Positions 9,028-17,003 of a DNA stretch of 47,965 nt are shown here, piece after piece (positions within the stretch are counted from its first letter, which is position 1; each line of letters begins with the position of its first letter). Under the pieces are notes generated by a model that was not told where the DNA came from, ran no database searches, and saw nothing but the letters and a program-made list of their open reading frames with translations. The DNA is taken from assembly GCA_016934675.1 (NCBI GenBank), contig JAFGSJ010000026.1:1-47965 (forward strand), given 5' to 3'. The translations under genes and the position numbers were made by a program. The DNA is from a bacterium. Its GTDB lineage: Bacteria; CSSED10-310; JAFGSJ01.

Positions 9028-9283
9028 GAGTTTGACTGTCCCTACATCTCTCTTCACCACAACGTGGTGACAGAGGTCAGCCAGGGGCATAGTCGCGTCG
9101 AAGCTTTAGCGAAGACGGGACGCCGCCCCTGGTCAATGAACAGGAAAAGACCGAGCTATTGAAGGAGCGGCAGCTACACACACATTATCCGAAATCAGGT
9201 CACCGGTTGCGTTTCAATCCCAGACCTATTTCCTGTTGTATTCCAAACAATATGTAAATGAGAGTCTCTGATGCTCTTTCAGG
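9028..9283 (+). repeat. Structured inverted element, copy 1
   Basis: This about 250-bp sequence recurs in reverse complement at 12995-13245. It contains the hairpin CACCACAACGTGGTG and a larger foldback bounded by CCAGGGGC and GCCCCTGG enclosing the complementary arms GTCGCGTC and GACGGGAC. A shorter related copy is at 12897-12978. The conserved, paired arms suggest selection for a DNA or RNA fold or for mobility. No coding capacity is seen. Confidence 0.75.
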
Positions 9284-9345
9284 CCTCTCTTCACCTTCTC
9301 AATGTTCCACGGGGCGTTGCCCCGGTCTGGTATGTTTATGCCCCC
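9258..9345. repeat. Partial right arm of the palindromic 521-bp repeat family
   Basis: The segment with CACGGGGCGTTGCCCCGG followed by TCTGGTATGTT matches the right arm of the repeats at 9369-10088 and 12207-12727 (around 9690-9750 and 12540-12600). The left arm is missing, so it is a fragment. It overlaps the end of the structured inverted element. Confidence 0.6.
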
Positions 9346-9368
9346 TCGGTGAGAAGAGGGACACTAAA

Positions 9369-10088
9369 AAAAAAACATCAAAGTTTGCCCCCAACTATTT
9401 TGAGCGAGAAATAACCCCAACGGGGTATAATATACCAGCCCGGGGCGAAGCCCCGGGTGAAGCGATAAGAAGAGTCAGAGCCCTGTCAGGGCGAAACATT
9501 CCATCAATACTATGAACACAATAGACGGTGCAACGAGGTGGCATAGGTCACAATCTCTGGCCACAATTCTCATTCACCTTGTCCTCAGCACCAAAAATAG
9601 GCAACTGGTAATCATTCCTTCCATTGAATGTGATTGCGAGAGATGGTGATGCTGAATGCTCTCCGAGATGTATCGCCCTTTTCAGGGCTCTCTTGGCCAT
9701 CTCAATGTTCCCCGGGGTGTTGTTCTGATCTGGTATGTTGATGGCCCATCGGGGCTTCATTGCCCAGACACGACAATCGGACAACGTGGTACAATTGTTC
9801 GTAGTTCCACGTTTAGGGGCTGTCGATTTAATCAAGATTATAGACGAAAATCTTGAAATTGATGTCCCCCTCTGGAGGGGGTCGGGGGGAGGAATTTCAA
9901 AAAATTCAATAAAAACAACAAGTTAATATTCCGAGAACTCCACCCCCTGAATCCCCCGCCAGCGGGGGACAGCACCTGAAATCGTTTTTTGCGATTAAAT
10001 CGACAGCCTCTTTACGTGAGCTTTTTCCCGTCCCACATCAAAGCCTTCCACTTGAGAGGAACGATGAACAATGGTCCGGCACAGCGGA
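9369..10088 (+). repeat. 521-bp palindromic repeat, copy A, carrying a nested insertion
   Basis: Except for an inserted 195-bp element plus its 4-base duplication (9816-10014), this copy is collinear with copy B at 12207-12727; both are 521 bp without the insertion. The left arm (AGCCCGGGGCGAAGCCCCGG, then GAGCCCTGTCAGGGCG) reappears inverted in the right arm (GCCCTTTTCAGGGCTC, then CCCCGGGG...). The two arms thus form an imperfect inverted repeat. There is no transposase gene inside, so it resembles a miniature non-autonomous element. Confidence 0.8.
9816..10010. mobile_element. Miniature element related to the IS at 35440-37365
   Basis: The 195-bp element starts GGGGCTGTCGATTTAAT and ends ATTAAATCGACAGCCTC, the same terminal sequence as the IS1182-type element further on. 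It is flanked by TTTA on both sides (9812-9815 and 10011-10014). The undisturbed host repeat at 12645-12660 reads CCACGTTTACGTGG, so TTTA is a single-copy target that was duplicated on insertion. Inside lies a second palindromic sequence at 9863-9971 (TGTCCCC...GGGGACA). It encodes nothing and would need transposase in trans. Confidence 0.85.
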
Positions 10089-10387
10089 CGGTGATGTGCG
10101 ATCCGAGCCAGTTGGCGCTTGTCGAAAATAGCGATTGTCGTCGTGTCAAAACCGTTCAGACGGGATGAATAAAGAACAGTCATGAGCTTAAGAATGGACA
10201 TCGGGACACCCTCAAAAAAATCGTGCGTTTAGGGGTAAAAAGGAACCCCTGAGCGATTGTACGTCTGCAGACAATGTTTCATGGTTTCTCACTGGCCCGA
10301 CCGGGCTTCAGGGCGGACGGGCTGCACTACCGCCGCCCTTTCGCCTGGTGGGCCTTTCATTTCCTGCCATGACTTTCTGCTTCAATC

Positions 10388-10406
10388 TTTGTGCCAAAGG
10401 CACAAA
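10388..10406. repeat. Short perfect hairpin
   Basis: TTTGTGCC, a three-base loop and GGCACAAA make an 8-bp perfect stem downstream of SUMF1-like gene B. It could be a transcript-processing or terminator-like hairpin, but there is no clear T-tract. Confidence 0.5.
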
Positions 10407-10449
10407 TTCCCAAGTTCCTAGCCCGGGTTAGTCCTGCCGTGTCCTGAGC

Positions 10450-10523
10450 GGAGTCGAAGGGAGCGAACGAAATGAGTCGAAGCCCGAAGGGCGAATTTCT
10501 CATCCAATGTGGTGAAATTCGGG
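10450..10523. repeat. 3' flank repeat with hairpin, copy 2
   Basis: This is the second copy of the sequence at 1-76, again directly after the stop codon of a SUMF1-like gene. The stem here is shortened to CGAATTTC (10492-10499) with GAAATTCG (10514-10521) because of a two-base deletion. The flank is better conserved between the two loci than the end of the coding region it follows. Confidence 0.8.
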
Positions 10524-11654
10524 CTAATTCACCGTTCTCGCAAGGCGGAAGCCGGTGCTTAGGTACCGAAGGACGGGCGCGCGGCCAGACCGGGAGGCTG
10601 ACCTACAGTCAGGGGCGCTGCTGGTCCAGCTACCGCCACGTATGACCCGGACCGTGCTCGATCCTGGCCCGGTATAGTCTGTCGTATCGCCAGGATAGGT
10701 CGGACTATACCAATCCCAACACAATTCCCACACATTGCCATGCATGTCCTTCAAGTTCCACGGATTGGCCAGTTTACTCCCCACCGGCTCACTCTTACCC
10801 GTATCATTCGCACAATACACGGCATACTGCCCCAGGGGCGAATGGATACCCGGTGATAAACAAATGTAACAATTGTCCGAGGTGTAATTAGTCTCATTGC
10901 AAGAAAAGGGTGTGGTCGTTCCCGCCCGGGCCGCATACTCCCACTCGCCCTCGCTCAACAGACGATACCCGTTAGCCGAAAAATCACAGTAAATGTCGCC
11001 CGACGTATAATTGTTTCTCGTCACCGGATCAGTAAAACCTGCGTCCTTGTAATAACACCGCGTTAAACCGTTCGTAAACGACAGCAGATTGGCAAACAGC
11101 ACCGTATCATACCAGCTCATGCACTGGGCCGGATTAGTCATACCCGAACCATGATCCGTGTCCGTTGGATCAGGTGGTAAAACCGGTCGGGCCGCCTTCA
11201 GATCCGCCCACATCTGCCGCGTCACTTCCGTCTCCATCACCGCTATGTTCCGCGTCAGCGTATGATTGAACTGTGTCTCATTATAATTGCGACAGGGTTC
11301 AGTGGTCGGTGAGCCCTGGGTGAACGTACCACCCGGCACATAACGCATGTTCCCCACGATCGGATCAATGGAGTAAAGCTCGCCTGCAGCCCAGGTCGGT
11401 ATCTCTGTCGGCGTGGAAGTCGGTGTCTCTGTCGGCGTCCAAGTCGGTGTCTCTGTCGGCGTGGTAGTCGGAGTCTCTGTCGGCGTGGAAGTCGTTGTCT
11501 CGGTCGGCGTGGAAGTCGGGTCTTCATCATCGTCATCATCTGTACAAGCCTGGAAACCTGCCATACACAGCGCGACGATGATTGACATAAGAACGGCAAT
11601 CATTGCCGCCGGATGAAAATGCTCTCCCTTTTGTCTCGCTCTTGTTTTTTCCAT
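10524..11654 (-). CDS. SUMF1/FGE-like surface protein B with Thr-Pro linker
   Basis: The 376-residue protein has an N-terminal hydrophobic export segment, a cysteine at about 37 (poor lipobox), an Asp-rich stretch (about 39-44) and a repetitive TPTETPT linker (about 47-88). A SUMF1-like domain follows from about 96 to the end. The domain is closely similar to that of gene A, including MRYVPGGTFTQGS and GYRLLSEGEWEYAARAG. The C-terminal tail RVIRGGSW...CRSASR...TGFRL differs at scattered positions. I chose the ATG at 11654 because GAGGAG is eight bases upstream; the GTG at 11663 abuts that site. Catalytic cysteines of true formylglycine-generating enzyme are not seen. The linker suggests display away from the membrane. 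The gene sits between two direct copies of a 521-bp repeat. Confidence 0.87.
   Translation of the reverse strand: MEKTRARQKGEHFHPAAMIAVLMSIIVALCMAGFQACTDDDDDEDPTSTPTETTTSTPTETPTTTPTETPTWTPTETPTSTPTEIPTWAAGELYSIDPIVGNMRYVPGGTFTQGSPTTEPCRNYNETQFNHTLTRNIAVMETEVTRQMWADLKAARPVLPPDPTDTDHGSGMTNPAQCMSWYDTVLFANLLSFTNGLTRCYYKDAGFTDPVTRNNYTSGDIYCDFSANGYRLLSEGEWEYAARAGTTTPFSCNETNYTSDNCYICLSPGIHSPLGQYAVYCANDTGKSEPVGSKLANPWNLKDMHGNVWELCWDWYSPTYPGDTTDYTGPGSSTVRVIRGGSWTSSAPDCRSASRSGRAPVLRYLSTGFRLARTVN
11395..11514. repeat. Five 24-bp coding tandem repeats
   Basis: Five units of 24 bp (11395, 11419, 11443, 11467, 11491) encode the Thr-Pro-Thr-Glu linker of SUMF1-like protein B. Units differ by only a few bases. 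Such arrays can gain or lose units by slippage in frame, changing linker length. Confidence 0.85.
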
Positions 11655-11721
11655 TGAATACACTCCTCTTTACAGGTTGAACTCTTCAGTTTTCTATCAC
11701 TCATAACAATGAAAAAGATGT

Positions 11722-11786
11722 GAACAATTCAGACAAAGCTTATTCCTTCCCCGAAAAGCGAACCTCCTTTCTCGTCTGAATTGTTC
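11722..11786. repeat. Inverted repeat upstream of SUMF1-like gene B
   Basis: GAACAATTCAGAC at 11722-11734 is repeated in reverse complement at 11774-11786, a perfect 13-bp match with a 39-base spacer. It lies about 70-130 bases upstream of the start of gene B. It could be a regulator-binding pair or a leader hairpin; no known operator is recognised. Confidence 0.45.
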
Positions 11787-12206
11787 TTGAGACAACTCAA
11801 ATCGTTCAGGCACGCTGCACACCCGAAGTCGGCCTTGCTTCATGACAATTCTCGCTCCACCCCACCCGAAAACTGTTCTTTGATTTGACGATCATCCCAG
11901 TACTCAGAATGCGCGGAATGTAACTCAATTTAGCAACATTCATGCCACGAGGAGCACGGATATGATTAAACGAGGTCTTTTTGAGGCCCTGACCGGCTTA
12001 AGCCGGATTATGATCATCGAGTCCGAACAATCTCAGTGTTCATTTTATTAACACATAACCGCAATTGCTGTAACATTTGTGAAAAGAATGACCAATGAGA
12101 CAGGGACATGCAAAGAAAGAAAAAGAATGAGAAAGGTTGAAAAAAGTGAAGGAGGGACACGCAAAGAAACAAATATCCACAGGGGTATTGGGAAGGGGGA
12201 CGCTCA
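11787..12206. other. Intergenic, no recognised feature
   Basis: This is AT-rich sequence between the leader of SUMF1-like gene B and the next repeat. Short frames exist without family features. I see nothing specific. Confidence 0.4.
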
Positions 12207-12727
12207 CAAAAAATACATCAAAATTTGCCCCCAACTATTTTGATCGAGAAATAACCCCAACGGGGTATAACATACCAGCCCGGGGCGAAACCCCGGGTGA
12301 GGCAATAAGAAGAGTCAGAGCCCTGTCAGGGCGAAACATTCCATCATTACTTTGAACACAATCAATGGTGCAAAGAGGTGGAATAGGTCACAATCTCTGG
12401 TCACAATTCTCATTCACCTTGTCCTCAGCACCAAAAACAGGCAACTGGTGACCATTCCTTCCGTTGGATGTGATTGAGAGAGATGATGGCCCTGAATGCT
12501 TTCCGATATGTATCGCCCTTTACAGGGCTCACTTCTCCATCTCAATGTTCCCCGGGGCGATACCCCGGTCTGGTATGTTGATGACCCATCGGGGCTTCAT
12601 TGCCCAGACACGACAATCCTGCAACGTGGTACAATTGTTCGTAGTTCCACGTTTACGTGGGTTTTTTCCCGTCCCACATCAAAGGCCTTCACTAAAAAGG
12701 AACGACGAACATATGTTCAGCACAGGC
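12207..12727 (+). repeat. 521-bp palindromic repeat, copy B (uninterrupted)
   Basis: This is the intact version of the repeat at 9369-10088, in the same orientation. It has the left arm with AGCCCGGGGCGAAACCCCGG, an internal unique-looking segment, an inverted right arm, and a tail with CCACGTTTACGTGG at 12647-12660. That tail shows the empty insertion site of the miniature element. A shorter third copy is at 42068-42427. Confidence 0.82.
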
Positions 12728-12896
12728 TAGATTTTCTTCTAAAGTGAATGCCCGCTGTGTTACTGTTGCGTGGGTCCTCACTTCATCAACGCCAAAAACC
12801 CCAACCTACTCCGTCAAATGCCATTCGTGTTGTCCTGATCCTGAGGCAAGACGAACTGATATCCTCTTAACCAACGGTCAATTCAGAATAATCATA
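12728..12896. other. Intergenic, no recognised feature
   Basis: This is spacer between repeat copy B and the partial structured element. It includes CCCCAACCTACTCCGTCAAA, weakly like the repeat at 13467. I see nothing else in it. Confidence 0.35.
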
Positions 12897-12978
12897 CACC
12901 ACGAAGTGGTGAAAGGAGTCAGCCAGGGGCAGAGTGAGTTGTCACCACTGTGACAACGAACGTCGCCCCAGGATCAGG
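12897..12978 (+). repeat. Structured inverted element, short diverged copy
   Basis: It begins with the hairpin CACCACGAAGTGGTG, continues AGTCAGCCAGGGGC and closes with GCCCC, as in 9055-9140. The middle arms differ in sequence (GTTGTCACCACTGTGACAAC) but again form a stem. That is compensatory-like evidence that the fold matters more than the sequence. Confidence 0.55.
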
Positions 12979-12994
12979 ATAATCATGATCGAAG

Positions 12995-13245
12995 CTCTGA
13001 AAAGAGCGTCAGAGACTTGCATTACCTATTTGGAGTACGACGGGAAATATGTCTGGGATTGAAACGCAATCGGTGACATGATTTCGGATTATGTGTGTGT
13101 AGCTCTCGCTCATTCAGAGCTCGGTTTCGCTGTCCTCTTACCTGGGGCGTCGTCCCGTCTTCGCTAAAGCTTAGACGCGACTATGCCCCAGGCTGACCTC
13201 TGTCACCACTTCGTGGTGAAGAGAGATGTAGGGACAGTCAAACTC
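12995..13245 (-). repeat. Structured inverted element, copy 2
   Basis: This is the reverse complement of 9028-9283 with scattered substitutions. It keeps the hairpin CACCACTTCGTGGTG (13204-13218) and the larger foldback bounded by CCTGGGGC and GCCCCAGG. With copy 1 it brackets about 3.7 kb containing SUMF1-like gene B in inverted orientation. Confidence 0.75.
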
Positions 13246-13312
13246 GAACCACCGATTTTCATCCGCGACATCTGTGGACATGTTCCCATCACTCAGGATT
13301 GCCCGATCGAAT

Positions 13313-13373
13313 GAATATCAATGGAGCTTCATGAAAATCTATGATCACTACCACATGAAGCTCTCTTGATATC
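13313..13373. repeat. Imperfect long hairpin
   Basis: GAATATCAATGGAGCTTCAT at 13313 onward pairs imperfectly with CATGAAGCTCTCTTGATATC at 13354-13373, leaving a 20-base loop. It may be a terminator-like or replication-blocking structure. There is no adjacent gene on either side within 500 bases. Confidence 0.5.
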
Positions 13374-13466
13374 AATTGATAGCAAGGTATCTCAATCCAG
13401 GATGACCATGACGAACACCACTCAATATCCATATTTTTATGTCCCTATTTCCTTTTCGCTTTTCGT

Positions 13467-13801
13467 CGCGGCTCTGCGTTAAAACCCGCGCCCACCCCGT
13501 CAAATGCCGCAGATACTCCCAGAGAACGTACGGTTGATCCTGGCAATGCGGCCGTCGCGTCGAAGTGCCGCTTTGGCGTGCCACGAAGACGGAAATTGCC
13601 AGGCTATTATCAAACCGTCTCGCTGGGACTGGCTTTAATCATATTGGTTTCACATTTCTCCATTTCTTTGGGCTTACGTTAACACCTGTGCTCCCTTACC
13701 CTTAGTTTCAATTATTTAACTCATGCATCTCCGCGGCTCTGCGTTAAAACCCGAGCCCACCCCGTCAAATGCCGCAGATACTCCCAGATAGCGGATGGTT
13801 G
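13467..13801. repeat. Direct 70-bp repeats flanking a dispersed hairpin element
   Basis: 13467-13536 and 13732-13801 are near-identical direct repeats (CGCGGCTCTGCGTTAAAACC ... CCGTCAAATGCCGCAGATAC). Between them, about 13540-13690 is a hairpin element (CCTGGCAAT ... ATTGCCAGG) that recurs in reverse complement at 42418-42572. The arrangement looks like an insertion with duplicated flanks. No gene is present. Confidence 0.7.
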
Positions 13802-13887
13802 AATTTGACTTTTCCCCTGTAACCTTCACTCGAGACCATCGCCGATCATTAGTGGTGGGGTGTTTAGCCTACTCGAAGCAGCTGAGT

Positions 13888-15060
13888 TCAACTCTTGAGT
13901 GCGGTGAGCAGGTTTTGGACGTTGCGGACCACGTTGTGCCAACGGAAGAAACGTTCGATGTAGGCTTGTCCATTGCGGCCGTATTCGAGCCGCAGATCCT
14001 TTTCTTTCAATAAGCGCTTGAGTTGACGGTGAAAATCGTCATAGGTCTGATAGAGACAGCCGGCTCCGCTCTTGTGAATATGCTCTCTGACCACGGGACA
14101 ATAGTCCAGGGCCAGGACGGGTGTGCCGGCATTGAAGGCATCGAGCACCAGCAGGGATAGGCTCTCATACCGGGACGGGGAGACAACTACCGCCGCTTCG
14201 GACAGGGCACACTCCTTGTCGTATTCGCTGATAAAACCGGGCATGATGATCTGCGGATGCGTGACCGGTGGCATTGAAAGCGAGCCGGCCAGGACAAGGG
14301 TCAAATTGGTATCCTGCTCCCGTTCGAGAAATCGCAGGAAGAAATCGATCAGTTCCCGACAGCCCTTTCCCTCGTCAACCCGGCCGAGATAGAGCACAAA
14401 CGGTCCGTTCAGGTTGTGTTTTTCCCGAAATGAATTTTGTTCATGGGGACGAATAGGTTCGAGGCCGGTCCCGATCAGGGCTGAAGGCAGATCGCCATTC
14501 TGAAACCGGTCGATCACGAAGGCCTTTTCGGCTTCAGTCAGGAACATGATCCCTCGGGGCATGCGAAAGAGCGCGTTGAAGATGTTGAAGGATATGACCG
14601 GTTCATCATGGGCGGTCGGGATGAGTAGGCTCTTTTCGGGCGCAATCATCAGACCGAACACGGAGGTCACATAGAGATATGTGTAAAAGAACAGGAAATC
14701 GTAATCCTGATGGTGCTGGCGAAGAAAATGAAACAACTGTTCCGAGTACGGACCTTGCTGGACCAACCAGTCGATTTCCTCGACCAGGGAATGGTCCCTG
14801 GTCAGAAGTGTGGCGGTCAAGCGGTCAAACTCGACTTTTGTCCGTTCGAAATCGGTAGGGAAGCGTCTGACTGAAATACCGTCCTCCTCAGATTGTCCGG
14901 CAGGTATATTATTTGCCCAGGTCTCATAATCACGGGCACAGGTCGTCACTACTTCAACACAGTGGCCCTGCTTGAGCTGCTGTGCTAGCATCCGGGCGTG
15001 CTGTTCAGCCCCGCCCGAGATGTCCGGACCGTAACGTTGGACCACAAAACACAGCTTCAT
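13888..15060 (-). CDS. Glycosyltransferase family 4
   Basis: The 390-residue GT-B glycosyltransferase begins MKLCFVVQRYGPDISGGAEQ, the usual acceptor-side glycine loop. Its C-terminal half carries LYLGRVDEGKG and the sugar-nucleotide motif PSRYESLSLLVLDAFNAGTP (the E-x7-E region). It would transfer a sugar from a nucleotide donor to a lipid or surface glycan on the inner face of the membrane. It stands alone on the minus strand and is divergent from the lipoprotein gene at 15177. Donor and acceptor are unknown. The only ribosome-site candidate is GGAG about 14 bases upstream. Confidence 0.88.
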   Translation of the reverse strand: MKLCFVVQRYGPDISGGAEQHARMLAQQLKQGHCVEVVTTCARDYETWANNIPAGQSEEDGISVRRFPTDFERTKVEFDRLTATLLTRDHSLVEEIDWLVQQGPYSEQLFHFLRQHHQDYDFLFFYTYLYVTSVFGLMIAPEKSLLIPTAHDEPVISFNIFNALFRMPRGIMFLTEAEKAFVIDRFQNGDLPSALIGTGLEPIRPHEQNSFREKHNLNGPFVLYLGRVDEGKGCRELIDFFLRFLEREQDTNLTLVLAGSLSMPPVTHPQIIMPGFISEYDKECALSEAAVVVSPSRYESLSLLVLDAFNAGTPVLALDYCPVVREHIHKSGAGCLYQTYDDFHRQLKRLLKEKDLRLEYGRNGQAYIERFFRWHNVVRNVQNLLTALKS

Positions 15061-15095
15061 GGTTGCTCTTCTCCGAATGATCAGGTATTTTTAAG

Positions 15096-15127
15096 TTGAC
15101 AATAACGGCGTAAAATTATTATATAGT
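15096..15127 (+). promoter_or_regulatory. Candidate promoter for the lipoprotein-peptidase pair
   Basis: TTGACA at 15096-15101 is a perfect -35 box. An AT-rich stretch follows, with TATTAT (15117-15122, 15-base spacer) or TATAGT (15122-15127, 20-base spacer) as possible -10 boxes. Neither spacer is ideal. The start codon at 15177 is about 50 bases further on. Confidence 0.4.
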
Positions 15128-15176
15128 GTACATCTTAGGTAATTGTTTGCAACCCTTTTTTCAAAGGTAGCGTTCT

Positions 15177-15737
15177 ATGAGAAAATTGACCATTCCAATC
15201 AAGGCAAGTCTTGTGCTGGTGCTGGGGTTTTTTCTGCTCAGCCTGGGCGGCTGTGACTCGAACTCGAGTTCCAATCACTCCATGATTTTCACAGGTGAAA
15301 CGACAGAACCGGGTGACAATACGTTCTACCTGGTCCAGGGCGAGACGACCGAAGATACGATCGAGATCATCCTGATGGCTTCGAACATCCTGGCGGAACG
15401 GGCTTACGGGATCGCATTTGATCTGGATTTTGACCCGAGCGTCATCAATTATACCGGTTTGGACAAAGGAAGCTTTTTTGAGGATAATGGCCAATTCGAG
15501 GCAGTTTACCTGGGCGCTTTGCAGTCGAATGACCCGTCCAAACTCGTGGTCGGTATAACTCAGCAGGCCAAGAAATACGGCGTTAAAGGGCAGGGCCTCG
15601 TCGCTTCCTTCCACTTTCGAGGTCTGAAAGAGGGCAATTCCAAGCTTCGATTCTCGAAAAATGTCATGATGAACTCGGATATGGAAGCGGTCTCGGGTAT
15701 TTCTTGGCGAGGAGGCGAAATCCGCGTTGAACGCTGA
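15177..15737 (+). CDS. Lipoprotein with cohesin-like beta-sandwich domain
   Basis: The 186-residue protein starts with a lipoprotein signal: positive N-terminus, hydrophobic core, lipobox LGGC with C26. The rest resembles a cohesin or carbohydrate-binding type-2/3 fold (IILMASNILAERAYGIAFDL, then DFDPSVINYTGLDKGSFF and GQGLVASFHFRGL). Such domains bind dockerins or sit as isolated surface modules. Its stop codon lies inside the start region of the next gene (overlap 15727-15737), so the two are translationally coupled. The partner of the cohesin-like domain is unknown. A weak AAAGG precedes the ATG. Confidence 0.75.
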   Translation: MRKLTIPIKASLVLVLGFFLLSLGGCDSNSSSNHSMIFTGETTEPGDNTFYLVQGETTEDTIEIILMASNILAERAYGIAFDLDFDPSVINYTGLDKGSFFEDNGQFEAVYLGALQSNDPSKLVVGITQQAKKYGVKGQGLVASFHFRGLKEGNSKLRFSKNVMMNSDMEAVSGISWRGGEIRVER

Positions 15738-16923
15738 ACCGCCCCTCTTGACTGCGCTTCGACCCGGGACCATCATTCTGGTCCTGTCACTCATCATTTT
15801 TCCACTGGGATGGCACATTCTCTCGGCAAATGAAGATGAGCTCGTGTGCGAGATTTGCGGGGAGGTCATCCAGCACGGCCAGTATATCATTCTGGACGGG
15901 CACACCTATCATAACCGCTGTTACGAACGCTGTCTGAAATGTGCCATCTGCCGCAAACCGATCCTTGATGAATATGTAAAAGACAAGCAGGGCCAGGCCT
16001 ATCACCCGGAGTGCTACGATCAGGCCCCAAAATGTGCCCTCTGCGGTGATCCGATCATTCAAGGCAGATACTATACAGGCCAATCCGGCACGGTTTATCA
16101 TCAACACTGCTACGACAAAGCCGCAAAGTGTGAACTGTGCCAGGAACCGCTCGGCAAGGGGCCAGTGATCAGGCTCGGCCAACACCGCTATCACCAATCG
16201 TGTTTTGATAACGCCCTGAAATGTGACATCTGTGGTTTCCCCATCCAGGGAGAATATAGGATCGATATGTACGGTCGGAATATCTGTTCGAAGCATCTGC
16301 ACGACCAGGCGTGTTGCATCTGCGATTATCCTCGGATCAAGACCAAACTGAGTGATGGGCGGGGACTTTGCGAACGCTGCTCGACGACGGCAATACTGAA
16401 GGAGGACCAGGCCGAAAGGCTTTTTAACCGGATCAAGAACGATTTGCACCACGAGTTCGGGCTCGAAATCGATATCAAAATCGCGTTTCAATTGATTGAC
16501 CAGAAAACCCTGTTCAGCTTGGGAACCGAAACTGAACCATCCATGCTGGGTAAATTTCTTCGTCAAACCAAAACACTCTCGGTACCAATCCTGGGTGATA
16601 AGACTATCAGCGAAGATTTTACCATTGTGATTCTCTATGGTCTGCCTCGGATGCTCTTTGTCAGCGTGGCTGCTCATGAATTGACTCATGCCTGGCAAGC
16701 CCTGCATTGCCGAGACGATCAATCAGTCGAGGTCAAAGAGGGGACCGCTGAATTAATAGCCTACCTGTATCTCGAGAAAAGAAACGAGTTCATCTGGATG
16801 GACCGGATCGCCAATAACGAGGTCACTCTCTATCGCACCGGTTTCGAGAAAGCGCTCGATCTCTATAAGAAATTGGGGCTCAATCGCTTTCGCCAGCGTG
16901 TTACCGAACTGGATCGCTTCTAG
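15727..16923 (+). CDS. Membrane-anchored LIM-domain protein with DA1-like metallopeptidase
   Basis: The 398-residue protein has one hydrophobic anchor (about 14-33), then a series of LIM-type zinc knuckles. Cys pairs are at C41/C44, C72/C75, C103/C106, C135/C138, C166/C169 and C196/C199, with HxxC groups at 62-65, 93-96, 125-128 and 156-159. The C-terminal domain (about 225-398) has ILYGLPRM followed by HELTH (H317, E318, H321) and VKEGTAE (E338). This is the DA1-like peptidase arrangement known from plant DA1 proteins, where the zinc site cleaves ubiquitin-pathway partners. A TTG start at 15727 is used with AGGAGG 11 bases upstream; there is no earlier ATG. With an export anchor, its targets here must be envelope proteins. 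Confidence 0.8.
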   Translation: MNAEPPLLTALRPGTIILVLSLIIFPLGWHILSANEDELVCEICGEVIQHGQYIILDGHTYHNRCYERCLKCAICRKPILDEYVKDKQGQAYHPECYDQAPKCALCGDPIIQGRYYTGQSGTVYHQHCYDKAAKCELCQEPLGKGPVIRLGQHRYHQSCFDNALKCDICGFPIQGEYRIDMYGRNICSKHLHDQACCICDYPRIKTKLSDGRGLCERCSTTAILKEDQAERLFNRIKNDLHHEFGLEIDIKIAFQLIDQKTLFSLGTETEPSMLGKFLRQTKTLSVPILGDKTISEDFTIVILYGLPRMLFVSVAAHELTHAWQALHCRDDQSVEVKEGTAELIAYLYLEKRNEFIWMDRIANNEVTLYRTGFEKALDLYKKLGLNRFRQRVTELDRF

Positions 16924-17003
16924 AACCTCTGCAGCTTTTCTCGATCTATCGCATCTGCCTGGTCAAGGTGTTAGACTGCTTACCGATCGGAGAATGAGGT
17001 GAT

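Noticed and set aside
9210..9225. GTTTCAATCCCAGA, similar to the start of some CRISPR repeats
   Set aside because: It occurs once per structured-element copy, with no regularly spaced repeats or spacers and no cas genes.
9402..9515. Shared small reading frame in repeat copies A and B (REITPTGYNIPARGE...)
   Set aside because: The frame crosses the palindromic arms, has no ribosome site, and is not kept in copy C. The similarity is that of the DNA repeat.
15135..16722. Minus-strand frames opposite the lipoprotein and LIM-DA1 genes
   Set aside because: The plus-strand proteins have a lipobox, zinc motifs and HEXXH; the opposite frames have nothing recognisable.
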